Origin: Edaphobacter aggregans DSM 19364
GTDB lineage: Bacteria; Acidobacteriota; Terriglobia; Terriglobales; Acidobacteriaceae
Length of the DNA stretch: 40,422 nucleotides
Assembly: GCF_000745965.1 (NCBI RefSeq)
Contig: NZ_JQKI01000055.1
Coordinates: 1 to 40,422, forward strand
Reading direction: 5' to 3'
Shown: piece by piece, positions 32,173 through 40,422 of the stretch
How the letters are laid out: every line of letters begins with the position of its first letter
How positions within the stretch are numbered: the first letter of the stretch is position 1
Position numbers and translations under genes: made by a program
The notes under the pieces: model-generated
Database searches by the model: none
What the model was told of the DNA's origin: nothing
Seen by the model: the letters and a program-made list of their open reading frames with translations, nothing else

Positions 32173-32757
32173 TCAAAATGCACGTTTTTGGCAAAAAGCC
32201 TGCATAGGGTTTCGAAGCGGCCAAGTAGCATTCCCACAACTTAGGCTAATGGAAAGAGAGATGATGCGCGGGGTGTAGTGAACAGGCGAGCAGTTGGTCC
32301 ATGGAAAGTGTCGAAAGTTCGCTAGAGCGTCCTCAAATCCGGCGACCGTCATCACCGTGTCTCTATCCGGCGGCCACGCAATCGTGTCGCCTTCGGCGAC
32401 TCCTCCAAACGGGATAAGGTCGATAGGGATTTTGGTCGTTCCCTTCAGCGTCTTCAGAAAAAGTCGGTGCTCAATTCGGCTGGGCTCGAAGTGATCGGTG
32501 GCTAGTAGCGCAGTACGGAGTTTCTGAAATTGCTCCCAGTTCTCCACTGCGATAGCAAAGTCAACGTCCTGAGTGGCGCGCATCGCGGGAATCCCGAACA
32601 CATGGTAGAGCAGTAGATCGCGCGCCGTCACACCCACGACGATGTATGGACACCCTTGTTTTGCAGCCACCCCGTCCACCACGGTAAGGATGTGAAGTAT
32701 CGCGGGATCGAGCGGCCTGTCCTCAGGGACGGTGAGTGGGTTCGAGAAACTGCTCAT
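32173..32757 (-). CDS. Nucleotidyltransferase (MNT/AbiEii-like), C-terminally truncated
   Basis: About 194 residues from ATG 32757 (MSSFSNPL); earlier starts up to 32928 add a basic stretch unlike the family. GVTARDLLLYHVFG and ATQDVDFAIAVENW carry the conserved GxxARD and DxD metal-binding positions; RLFLKTLKGTTKIPIDLIPF is the third strand region. After FEDALANFRHFPW the usual helical C-terminal domain (SLPGLxLLKLxAW-type) is missing and an unrelated tail follows. Such enzymes act as toxins or AMP/NMP-transferases in toxin-antitoxin systems. No partner gene is next to it. Upstream (32758-33088) I see no gene. Confidence 0.6.
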   Translation of the reverse strand: MSSFSNPLTVPEDRPLDPAILHILTVVDGVAAKQGCPYIVVGVTARDLLLYHVFGIPAMRATQDVDFAIAVENWEQFQKLRTALLATDHFEPSRIEHRLFLKTLKGTTKIPIDLIPFGGVAEGDTIAWPPDRDTVMTVAGFEDALANFRHFPWTNCSPVHYTPRIISLSISLSCGNATWPLRNPMQAFCQKRAF

Positions 32758-33088
32758 AGAGAAGGCGTGTTGTTTCGAGATTACGTCGTGCTCCGGGTGT
32801 TGGCCGGCCATGAGAAGCATGCGCTTCTCTATTCTCGAGAGAATCCACAGTCCAGAACTGATTCTTCGAGCGGCGCGGCACGGATGAAACGTCCCGGGGA
32901 GGGAGGCACGACAGCGTTCTGATAGCACAGGGTAGCGGGCGAAGCTGTGTTCCTTTACCGTAGAATCGACTCTTCTGTTGAAAGTTTCATTTCAATAGGA
33001 TCGGACAAGATGGAGACGGCGTGATTTCGAATTGGGGATCGCTATTCTTCAACCGCATCGATGAACTGATACCGAGAAGAGAGATTCG

Positions 33089-33508
33089 TTGGCAACAAAG
33101 AAAACAGCAAGAAATGTGAACCGCGAAGGACAGCGGTGGACGGAAGACCGGGCGGGGATGACTCTGCGCCTCCCGATTGACCTCAGGGAGGCGGTTACGG
33201 AAGAGGCGCGGGTGGCCGGCGATCTTTCGAGGGTGGTCCTATTCGCACTACGCAATGTCGAGCGGAAGGATGTAGTGATCACGCAGACTCGCAAGGCCGG
33301 ACTTACGCTATCCAAACCTCAGCTTTTGCATGTTGGAGCAGAGGCACGATCCGTGATCCGAGCCTGGGCAGAAGAGGAGGGTGTGAGCGTGAATGCGATT
33401 ATGGTGAGCGTCCTGGAGGAGTTTTTCAAGCGGCTGAGGAAAAGCAAATCTCTTCGCGAGGAGCTGCGTTTGGAACTCCGAGCAAGGCGCGGCTTCTTGC
33501 CGACCTGA
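33089..33508 (+). CDS. Small basic protein with ribbon-helix-helix-like region
   Basis: 139 residues from a TTG (33089) with GAGAAGAGAG upstream. After a Lys/Arg-rich start, MTLRLPIDLREAVTEEARVA looks like a strand-helix of the MetJ/Arc type, and VSVNAIMVSVLEEFFKRLRK resembles a second such unit near the C-terminus. It may be a DNA-binding regulator. No partner gene is obvious. Family not recognised further. Confidence 0.45.
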   Translation: MATKKTARNVNREGQRWTEDRAGMTLRLPIDLREAVTEEARVAGDLSRVVLFALRNVERKDVVITQTRKAGLTLSKPQLLHVGAEARSVIRAWAEEEGVSVNAIMVSVLEEFFKRLRKSKSLREELRLELRARRGFLPT

Positions 33509-33520
33509 AAAATCATCCGC

Positions 33521-33538
33521 CAAAACGCATACGTTTTG
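33521..33538. other. Perfect 7-bp hairpin after the ribbon-helix-helix-like gene
   Basis: CAAAACG-CATA-CGTTTTG begins 13 bases after the stop at 33508. It could act as a terminator, although only short T content follows. A second inverted repeat, CTTACAAG/CTTGTAAG with a 21-base loop, lies at 33568-33604. Confidence 0.4.
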
Positions 33539-33746
33539 CGATACGTCGGTTCTTGACGGGGTACCAGCTTACAAGGACTTAGGGAGCCACCGGGGTCTTG
33601 TAAGTTGTTGAAAAATTTCTTCCAGAAAAGTCTTCTGGGTGCGCTCGCAATGTCGAACCGCATACGGAAACTGTCGTTCAACTCAGCAATCTGGTTGCCA
33701 AAGAATCCGGCAAGAAGCCAAGCCTGACATCATCAATAAATGGTTA

Positions 33747-33882
33747 GTTTCGACATTGATTGTAAAATCTAGCCTATTTTCGACCGAAAAAATTGGTTTT
33801 CGACCTGAAGGCATGTATATTGGTTCTCGACCAACAAGCGCAATTATCGGTTATTTTCGACCAAAAAGAGGGGTTTTCGACC
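33747..33882 (+). repeat. Phased array of TTTTCGACC repeats before the Fic gene
   Basis: Six copies start at about 33747 (weaker, TTTCGACA), 33777, 33797, 33824 (TTCTCGACC), 33854 and 33874. Steps are 30, 20, 27, 30 and 20 bases, mostly whole helical turns, so a regulator could bind on one face. The second copy is near palindromic (TTTTCGACCGAAAA). The last lies between the ribosome site and the start codon of the Fic gene, which would let a bound protein block translation initiation or transcription. Confidence 0.65.
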
Positions 33883-35439
33883 GTGGCCGCTGAGAATCAT
33901 CCCCGCAATGATGATCACGCAAGAACCTTCCAGGAGAAGACGGTGCCAACTGGCACAAGGCTGGTGGGCTGGGCGGCCCTCGTCCAGACATTCGGCGTTC
34001 AGGCCCCCGTCCGCCGCCCGAGCGCCGTATCCGGACAGCACGTCAAGGCGAGCCGCCGGGAGGAGAGGGGCTGGAACGTCTTCGACAAGCGGTACTGGCC
34101 CGGCGAGTCCTTCGGCGACCAGTTGGGATTCGCGCTGCGCCATGAAGACCTCGACCTGCTCGTCCTGAAACGGCTCTTCGAAGCCGCACCGCATGATACC
34201 GTCACCGCATTCGTGCGCAGTGCCCCGACCGGCGCACCCAACCGGCGCGCCTGGTTCCTCTATGAATTCCTCACCGGTCGGACGCTGGACATTCCCGATG
34301 CAGAGGAGGCGAGTTTCACCGATCTGTTGGACGACCGCCTTTATTTCACAGCTGCGCCGCGGCTCTCCCGTCGTCACAAGGTACGCGATAACCTGCTCGG
34401 CACGCCGGCCTTCTGCCCTGTCATTCGCAGGACGCAGGCGCTCATAGAGTTCGGCGCTCGCTCGCTCGGAACCAAGGCGAACGAGGTCATTGGACGTACC
34501 GGTGCGAACGTGGTCACGCGCGCGGCCAGTTTCCTTTTGCTGGCGGACAGCCGCGCCAGTTTCGAGATCGAAGGCGAAAAACCGCCGCGCGGCCGGCTGG
34601 AGCGGTGGAGCCGCGCGGTGCTGCAGGCCGGAAAGAACCCGCTGACGATTGACGAAATCCTGCGCCTGCATACTGTACTGATCGAGGACACGCGCTTCAC
34701 GCGGGTCGGTCTGCGGCCGGACGGCGTTTTTCTGGGCGAGCGGGATCACGAGGGCGATCCGCTGCCGGAGTTCATCGGCGCCCGCCCGCAGGACCTGCAG
34801 CCCCTGATGCAGGGGCTGATCGCCGCGAACGAGCGCATGCGCGAAGGAGCGCTCGACTCCGTGCTCCAGGCGGCGGCGACGGCGTTCGGTTTCGTCTACA
34901 TCCATCCGTTCCAGGACGGCAACGGGCGTCTCCACCGCTGCCTGATCCATCACGTTCTGGCGAAGAGAAAATTCGCACCGCCCGGCATGGTATTCCCGGT
35001 CTCCCCGGTCATGCTCGACCGGATCGACACTTACCGCGACACGCTGCGCGCGCATTCGGGTCCCCTGATGAACTTCATCGAATGGCGGCCGACGCCCGAG
35101 AGAAACGTCGAGGTCCTTAACGATACGGCCGACCTGTACCGATATTTCGACTGCACCGAGGCGGCGGAGTTTCTCTACGCCTGCGTTGCGCGCGCCATCG
35201 ATAAGGACCTGCCTCAGGAAATCGACTTCCTGCGCCGCAATGACGAGGCGATGCGCCGCATCATGAACACGGTCGAGATGCCGGACAGAATGGCGGAAAA
35301 TCTCATTAGGTTCATCCGCGTGAACGAAGGCAAGCTAGGCCGCAAGCGGCGCGAAGGCGAATTTGAGAAGCTGACCGACGATGAAGTGGCCTCCATCGAG
35401 GCCATCGTCCGCGAAGCCTTCGAAGGCTTCAAAAGCTAG
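33883..35439 (+). CDS. Class II Fic-domain protein (putative AMPylator)
   Basis: About 518 residues from GTG 33883, with AGAGGGG 9 bases upstream; an earlier ATG (33793) would translate the repeat array and is less likely. An N-terminal domain of about 200 residues contains YFTAAPRLSRRHKVRDNLLG. The inhibitory motif (S/T)xxxE(G/N) is ASFEIEGE (Ser226, Glu230, Gly231), on the N-terminal side as in class II Fic. The Fic motif is HPFQDGNGRLHR (341-352, matching HPFxxGNGRxxR), with the flap before it (GVFLGERDHEGDPL). Fic enzymes transfer AMP or other nucleotides to targets. Its base composition is clearly more G+C-rich than its neighbours, so recent transfer is likely. Confidence 0.88.
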   Translation: MAAENHPRNDDHARTFQEKTVPTGTRLVGWAALVQTFGVQAPVRRPSAVSGQHVKASRREERGWNVFDKRYWPGESFGDQLGFALRHEDLDLLVLKRLFEAAPHDTVTAFVRSAPTGAPNRRAWFLYEFLTGRTLDIPDAEEASFTDLLDDRLYFTAAPRLSRRHKVRDNLLGTPAFCPVIRRTQALIEFGARSLGTKANEVIGRTGANVVTRAASFLLLADSRASFEIEGEKPPRGRLERWSRAVLQAGKNPLTIDEILRLHTVLIEDTRFTRVGLRPDGVFLGERDHEGDPLPEFIGARPQDLQPLMQGLIAANERMREGALDSVLQAAATAFGFVYIHPFQDGNGRLHRCLIHHVLAKRKFAPPGMVFPVSPVMLDRIDTYRDTLRAHSGPLMNFIEWRPTPERNVEVLNDTADLYRYFDCTEAAEFLYACVARAIDKDLPQEIDFLRRNDEAMRRIMNTVEMPDRMAENLIRFIRVNEGKLGRKRREGEFEKLTDDEVASIEAIVREAFEGFKS

Positions 35440-35547
35440 CGTCGTGGTAATTACGGCGCACGTGGAGATAGCACGAGGGGCGGCCATCTCAGTCTTAGCC
35501 AGCGCACAATCAATTGCTTTGAAGTCGTAATACTGGTATTCGCTAAC

Positions 35548-35979
35548 TTAGAAACCTCTGCGCCAGTGGCTGTATGCCGCAATCCATTCCGCGCCTGCCG
35601 GTATTGGCTTGGGCAGCGGCAGATCGAGGATTTCAATCCTCTGCTTGACTCCGTCTCGCTTGCAGACCGCAACAATTCGACAATCGCGCGTCAGGTCCAC
35701 CTTTTCCACAACTGCCTCAACGCCCAGGATCCATACTGAGAAAGGCAGCGCAAGATGCTCTTCAATCATGGTGAAGAAGCCAACGGTCTGTTCCTCGTCA
35801 CCGTAAGCATCGACCACGGCTGCCTCAACCAGAGCTTCCAACTTAGCTTTGCTGAGCGACGGAAAATTGGCTTTCGATTCTTGCTTTAGCTTCCGAATCC
35901 CCGTATTGGGCTTCCAAGCTTGCTCTTCTCCTGCGCCATATCCCTCTACCTTCTTCAACAGCATCCACATTTGGATCAT
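35548..35979 (-). CDS. Small protein of a family often annotated calcium-binding
   Basis: 143 residues. After a Lys-rich helix (KANFPSLSKAKLEALVEAAV) comes VDAYGDEEQTVGFFTMIEEH, VILGVEAVVEKV and ILDLPLPKPIPAGAEWIAAY. I know this arrangement from short bacterial proteins that databases label calcium-binding; the Asp/Glu-rich loop (DAYGDEEQ) is the likely reason. True function is unknown. The frame starts with several Met; the first 30 residues may be an extension. It lies between the Fic gene and the primase-helicase without obvious operon links. Confidence 0.5.
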   Translation of the reverse strand: MIQMWMLLKKVEGYGAGEEQAWKPNTGIRKLKQESKANFPSLSKAKLEALVEAAVVDAYGDEEQTVGFFTMIEEHLALPFSVWILGVEAVVEKVDLTRDCRIVAVCKRDGVKQRIEILDLPLPKPIPAGAEWIAAYSHWRRGF

Positions 35980-36014
35980 CCATGCAGATTAGACCTGATC
36001 ACCGAGGATCATGT

Positions 36015-38636
36015 TCAATGTACTTGATAGGGAGTATTACAAATCCGGTAGCCGATGGCATTGTAACCCTTTAGTCGACGCGCATACATCCTTGCCAGCA
36101 TCAGGACATTGGAATCGACATAGTCGTAAACCCGGACAACACGCTTCGCATCGTGAAGCCGATGAAGGCGTCCAACGTACTGCTGCAACGTACCCTTCCA
36201 CGAAATAGGCATTGCCAGAAACAGGGAATCAAGGCGAGCATCGTCGAAGCCCTCTCCTATGTAACTTCCCGTTGCCAGGATGACTCTTGGATCGCCCTCT
36301 GGTACGGCTGCAATTGCTTCCGCAATCGACCGCCGTTGTTTCTTTCCCATGCCGCCTTTCAGAACAAATACGTTTTCAACCTTACTCGCGAGAGCCGTCT
36401 CAAAATACTTCAGGTGCTCGGTTCTAGCGGTCAGCAGCAGCGGTGAGCATCCATCTTGTACGGCGCGCAGCAGGTCGCTGACGATCAGTTCATTACGGGC
36501 TCTGTCATCTACAAGACCAGCGTACAATTCCTGAATCGTCGTGTCAGCCTGTTCGGGGGGCACACAAAACTCTGTCAGGCGTGGGATTACCTCGTGCTCG
36601 AATGGTGAGGAAGCGGTCATTGAACGGGCGCTGAGCTTGTATCGTATCGGGCCGCACTGCATATAGATGATAGGATGGTGCCCGTCCTTGCGCTCAGGAG
36701 TTGCAGTTAGGCCAAGAACATACTTCGCCTTGACCTGTTTCATCACCTGCTCAAAGGTGAAGGCGGACAGATGGTGGCACTCATCGACGATGACCTGACC
36801 GTACTCAGCGACGAAGTCTTTCACCCCTGCTTTGTCGTGACTGCTCTGGATGATGGCAACGTCTACGCATCCACTCGGATCATTCTTGCCGCCGCCAATT
36901 TGGCCTATTGATGTTGCCGGGAGGTTGAGGAACATCGCTAATCGTGCCTGCCATTGATCGAGCAATTGCTGGCGATGGATCAGCACGAGAGTGTTCACTT
37001 TCCGTTGTGCAATCATCCAAGCTGCCAAAGCGGTCTTTCCAAAAGCAGTAGGAGCGCAGAGAATCCCATCTTCGTATTCGGCGATCGCGGCGGCAGCATC
37101 GAGTTGCGCCGGGCGCAGCTGTCCGGAGAACTGCACGTCTATAGGACGGCCAGTGAACCGCTCATCACGGATCAGTGGTTTGATGTGGTGTGCTTCAAAT
37201 AGCTGCTTGACCTCGGCAATACAGCCGCGCGGCAACGCGACGTGCTTGGCAATATCTTCGCCACATGCGATGACTCGTGGCTTATTGAATGTTGGAAGCC
37301 GCATAGCCTGGGCTTTGTAGAATTCAGGATTCTGAAAAGCCGCCAGGCGTAGCAGCCTATTCAACATCGCGGAAGGTAGCCCATTTTTCTCTATATATAC
37401 AAGATTCGACCGGACAATTTGCACCTGCGCTGGGAAAGGTCCAAGAATTTCACGTTCCGCCCTCGCCTTTGACGGCGGCAACGCCCAAGGATCAACATCC
37501 TCATCTTCCGCATTGTTGATTCTGACACCGAGGAGGTCTCCGCGCTTTTGCGCTTCCAGAACCACAGCCTCGACGGCGTCGGCAGACATTCTCTTGACGC
37601 TCGCCAAAAACTCCCATTGATCTGGATATGGTCGGAACTCTGCATCAACAAAAACGCTGTTCTTGTTTGCTCGTGGAATCTTTTGCAGAGGAAGAGCTAT
37701 CAGGTTGCCAAACCCACCTTTGGGCATGGTGTCCTGGTTGGGAAACAAGCGATCATACGAATCTAGCCCCAACTGGTGGCGAGATTCCATGGTTCGAGTG
37801 AGGATTACGCAGCCAAGTTTTCTCGCGGTTGAAGCGGGGATTGCTCGTTCAAAGAATATCCAAACATGGCCACCCTTCCCTGATCGTGAGCGTTCCAATG
37901 CCGCCGGCACGCTCAGTTCGCTGCAGGCGGCTAGAAACGCAACGGTGTCTTCCTGCCAGGCCTTCTTGTCGAAATCAACCGCTAGCAGCCAGCATGTCTC
38001 ATCCTGCAGGAGCGGATAGATCCCAACCGTCTGTTCACCGACAAGATGCCCGTGAATAACATCATCAGTGAGCGGTCTATATGTTCGCGTCAGGCGATCG
38101 ACCTTCTTGCGGTCTTCATCTTTCGCACTCAGATAGGATTTCCAGTCGCGATCCGCTTTGGGCATGTATCCAGATCGCCCGTCATTATTCTCCCAACGAA
38201 TGGCATAGACATCTTCACGGCCACGGAAGAGGCTGCGAAACAAAGCGATTCGCTGCTCCGCCGTGGCTACTCCAGGCTTCCTGACCTCAGGCGCAGCATT
38301 CAAGGCTTGAGGAGGATGCAAAGTTGGTTGTGCGGCCTCTGGAATTGGTATGCTATGCGCGATCAACAGGCTTCGCAAACGTGCGTTCTCTTCTAACAGC
38401 CGACGGACTTGCACCTCAGAAACACCTGAAGTCGAGAGTTCTTGATCGACTGTGCTCGCGCTGCGATCCATCCACATATCCTTGGGTATTGACACCCAAA
38501 ATGATCGCACGTTGCCAGGAGACGTCTGAGCGTTAGAATGCTCTTCATCATTATCACTGCCGTCAGTCCTTCGGCACGCAACCGTTTGGAACGTGAAATT
38601 GTCTCTATTTTCGGGTACAAGTTCGGGTACAGACAT
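36015..38636 (-). CDS. TOTE-type primase-helicase (archaeo-eukaryotic primase + superfamily II helicase)
   Basis: 873 residues. A short coiled coil (about 72-92, VRRLLEENARLRSLL) precedes an archaeo-eukaryotic primase-like domain: LLAVDFDKK (Asp221, Asp223), RSGKGGHVWIFF (His257) and FPNQDTMPKGGFGNLIALPL. The helicase has APTAFGKTALA (Walker A, 528-535), VDECHH (618-622), LGLTATPERKDG and QYVGRLHR. This is the TOTE conflict-system architecture, implicated in defence against mobile elements. No nuclease partner is visible within the window. ATG at 38636; a shorter start is MWMDRSAS (residue 54). Confidence 0.85.
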   Translation of the reverse strand: MSVPELVPENRDNFTFQTVACRRTDGSDNDEEHSNAQTSPGNVRSFWVSIPKDMWMDRSASTVDQELSTSGVSEVQVRRLLEENARLRSLLIAHSIPIPEAAQPTLHPPQALNAAPEVRKPGVATAEQRIALFRSLFRGREDVYAIRWENNDGRSGYMPKADRDWKSYLSAKDEDRKKVDRLTRTYRPLTDDVIHGHLVGEQTVGIYPLLQDETCWLLAVDFDKKAWQEDTVAFLAACSELSVPAALERSRSGKGGHVWIFFERAIPASTARKLGCVILTRTMESRHQLGLDSYDRLFPNQDTMPKGGFGNLIALPLQKIPRANKNSVFVDAEFRPYPDQWEFLASVKRMSADAVEAVVLEAQKRGDLLGVRINNAEDEDVDPWALPPSKARAEREILGPFPAQVQIVRSNLVYIEKNGLPSAMLNRLLRLAAFQNPEFYKAQAMRLPTFNKPRVIACGEDIAKHVALPRGCIAEVKQLFEAHHIKPLIRDERFTGRPIDVQFSGQLRPAQLDAAAAIAEYEDGILCAPTAFGKTALAAWMIAQRKVNTLVLIHRQQLLDQWQARLAMFLNLPATSIGQIGGGKNDPSGCVDVAIIQSSHDKAGVKDFVAEYGQVIVDECHHLSAFTFEQVMKQVKAKYVLGLTATPERKDGHHPIIYMQCGPIRYKLSARSMTASSPFEHEVIPRLTEFCVPPEQADTTIQELYAGLVDDRARNELIVSDLLRAVQDGCSPLLLTARTEHLKYFETALASKVENVFVLKGGMGKKQRRSIAEAIAAVPEGDPRVILATGSYIGEGFDDARLDSLFLAMPISWKGTLQQYVGRLHRLHDAKRVVRVYDYVDSNVLMLARMYARRLKGYNAIGYRICNTPYQVH

Positions 38637-38725
38637 CAGTTTGGCTTGATTACGGAAAAGTGAGCTAAATTATTGACAGACCGTCACTTGTGGAAATCCA
38701 TCGCTACGCTAGATTTCGCGATTTA

Positions 38726-39953
38726 TCAATAACTTACGGCATTCTTGAGAGACTCAAAATCCGCCGATGGGTAAAGTGAACACCTGCGGTTCACAGTAGA
38801 TTTTGCCTTGATGTCGATGCCCAGTGCTCGCAGATTTGTCGCAAGTGAATGACGGAAGCTGTGCCAGCCGATTTGTTTGCCCACAATGCCTGCCCGTATT
38901 AGAGCGGGCCGGATACTTTTCTCCAACAGGCTATCCGGGCTAAGAGGTTTGTTGCCTTTGAGACGAATTGAAGGAAAAAGGAAATCCGTTTCCGTGGGGT
39001 AAAGCGACTCCGCCCTCCAGCTCAGGAGGGCGTTAAGGACGATCGGATGGAGAGGCACAGGGCGGCAAGAAGCTTCTGTCTTTGTTTTCCCGAACCGGTT
39101 GCGCACACAGGAACGCAGGACATGGATCTCCATGGTTCTGATATCCAGATCCGACCAGGTTAGAGCGATCATCTCTGATCGACGGAGGCCAGTACTGCCG
39201 ATAAGCAGTACCATCGCCCGGTCGCGTACAGAAAGCTGAAGGGTGCTGAAATTTCTTCATTTCCATCGGCAGCATCATCTCAACAACTTTCAAGTTCGCA
39301 TCCCGCTTCTGTTGGGACACAGCGCGAGTGTAGATGTCGAGTGTTGTCCGGCTGCTCGCGTGCCGCGGCAATTCCTGAGCGACAGTTGTTGCACTAAATT
39401 CTGGAACTCTACGGGCGTGAGAACATCTTTGTCGCGGAGACGCTTCTGCGACGACCTTACCCGACTGATCGGATTGAAGGTGAGCCATTCATATCGAATG
39501 GCATGGTTGTACAGCGAAGATAAGATGCTTTTCAGTTTTGCTTTCGAACTAGGAGCCAATGCAAGAGAGTACAGCCATTCCTCGACCTGTATTGTTCGAA
39601 CTGCACTGAGTTGAAGCTGTCCCCAGCGAGGTTCGATATGGCGCTTGAATAACGTTCGATGGCTTTCGATTGTGGTAAATGCCTTTCGCTCCCGAGTGAG
39701 TTCATGCAGTCGATAATGAGCCGCAAGATTCGCATACGCTTTTGGGCGTTCCGATCTCTGCATTAATAGAACTACGAAGGCCGATGACGGCCTTCTCCGC
39801 TTCTCGGCGGTTCCGCAGTTTAGCTACAGTCCCGATGATTTGCTTTTTATATGTTCGCTTCCCCGCGAGGTTGTCATACCACCTGAAAACCCAAACGTCA
39901 GGACTACTTTTACGTTCCAACTTGAAGAGACTTCCTTGTTGAAATCTGTTCAT
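38726..39953 (-). pseudogene. Tyrosine integrase with scrambled segment order
   Basis: Starting at ATG 39953 (AAAGGA upstream) the N-terminal arm-binding region is intact (FQQGSLFKLERKSSPDVWVF). Near 39742 a one-base insertion shifts the frame; the core-binding domain continues (AYANLAAHYRLHELTRER ... QVEEWLYSLAL) to about 39395. There the C-terminal tail of the enzyme follows (HASSRTTLDIYTRAVSQQ ... VVEMMLPMEM, to 39250), carrying the nucleophilic Tyr. Only then comes the catalytic core (MVLLIGSTGLRRSEMIALTW ... IGWHSFRHSLATNLRALGI), broken off near 38800 at DIKA, just where the tail should start. The order is N, tail, core. The gene cannot make an active enzyme. Confidence 0.8.
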
Positions 39954-40161
39954 ACGATATTTCCTTTGCGTACCCACTCTGTAGTTGATTGGTTTCGATA
40001 TGTTTGAACGAAACGAGGTACTAGCCTCCGACAGAACTCAGAAACGTCGAAGATATTGTGGTCTCGTCTGCTCTGTGTAGGACTACTAGTACTGTGGCCA
40101 CATGTATAGGTAACCAATGTAGGCGCTTGTTGGGTTCTGGTGCTGGCTGTATATCTGGGGA

Positions 40162-40422
40162 GTGAGCAGAGGCATACGACTTCAGATTGAACTCAAGCAG
40201 CGAGATCGACAGCAGATCGATCAGTTGTTAGGAGGCGGGTTGCAGTCGGTACGCACGACATTGCGCGCCTTGGCCTTGCGTCAATTGGATCAGGGACAGT
40301 CCACGCCTGCGGTGGGAGCCAACCTGGGGCTTTCCGCCAAGGCGGTATGGCAGATCGGCAAGCGGTATCTTGATGGCGGGCTGGAGCGGGCGTTGTTCGA
40401 TGCTGCCCGTCCAGGCAAGGCT
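40162..40422 (+). CDS. IS630-type transposase, N-terminal part, runs off the window
   Basis: 87 codons from GTG 40162, preceded by TGGGGA. It reads VRTTLRALALRQLDQGQSTP and LGLSAKAVWQIGKRYLDGGL then ARPGKA, the winged helix-turn-helix start of IS630/Tc1-like transposases (with the R-P-G junction). The catalytic DDE domain is beyond the edge. A stop lies in frame at about 40114, so no longer start is available. IS630 elements insert at TA; CTAGTACT just upstream (about 40087) might belong to its left end, unverified. Bases 39954-40161 hold nothing else I recognise. Confidence 0.7.
   Translation, partial: MSRGIRLQIELKQRDRQQIDQLLGGGLQSVRTTLRALALRQLDQGQSTPAVGANLGLSAKAVWQIGKRYLDGGLERALFDAARPGKA

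Noticed and set aside
33844..35055. 403-codon open frame antisense to the Fic gene
   Set aside because: Shadow of G+C-rich coding; no recognisable domain, and the sense frame has complete Fic motifs.
38740..38800. tRNA-Leu-like bases (GACTCAAAATCCGCCG) and a GTGAAC/GTTCAC palindrome beside the broken integrase
   Set aside because: Anticodon stem and T arm do not pair; only a short resemblance, so not called as tRNA or att site.

Overview
The window reads like accessory DNA of a soil bacterium, most likely an Acidobacteriota (Terriglobales-type) genome. That assignment is inference from the style of the RHS, IPT/TIG and FAD-oxidase/CocE genes and the mixed, fairly high G+C; no ribosomal RNA or other taxonomic marker is present. 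Much of it is a mobile-element and toxin graveyard around two or three intact functional blocks.

Left part (1-16.9 kb, mostly minus strand): the 3' end of a resolvase-type recombinase with a frameshift, abutted by a decayed IS66 element (tnpA and tnpC frameshifted, tnpC truncated). Next comes an RHS locus: a secreted IPT/TIG-YD protein, a 1392-residue RHS protein with an HExxH metalloprotease-like tip, an overlapping lipoprotein (candidate immunity), a detached RHS-tip-like gene and a small membrane protein. Upstream are a frameshifted vanadium-dependent haloperoxidase, a CGNR zinc-finger remnant, a 22-bp-period repeat array and a basic hypothetical protein. At 13.8-16.8 kb two paralogous RHS fragments are separated by the 3' half of a tRNA-Ala(GGC) and the 3' end of an integrase gene, followed by an orphan RHS tip with a TPR immunity candidate.

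Middle part (16.9-24.2 kb, minus): a VapBC pair bracketed by direct repeats next to an integrase (a chimeric tyrosine recombinase) with an excisionase-like HTH gene and a small gene. Then a tightly overlapping three-gene operon: membrane protein, FAD-linked sugar-lactone-type oxidase, and a membrane-anchored CocE/NonD (S15) hydrolase.

Central block (24.8-31.3 kb, plus): the standout. One eight-gene operon with a good sigma70-like promoter encodes a membrane trypsin-like protease, a YukD/ubiquitin-like protein, an E1-like ThiF enzyme, a membrane-tethered JAMM isopeptidase, a polytopic FHA protein, a prokaryotic RING + TM2 protein, a GYF-domain membrane protein and an E2-like UBC protein. Together they make a complete, mostly membrane-bound ubiquitin-like conjugation system with no known effector attached.

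Right part (31.3-40.4 kb): remnants of small membrane/coiled-coil genes, a palindrome cluster, a truncated nucleotidyltransferase, a small basic protein, a class II Fic protein behind a phased TTTTCGACC repeat array, a calcium-binding-type protein, a TOTE-type primase-helicase, an integrase gene whose segments are in scrambled order, and the first 87 codons of an IS630-type transposase at the edge.
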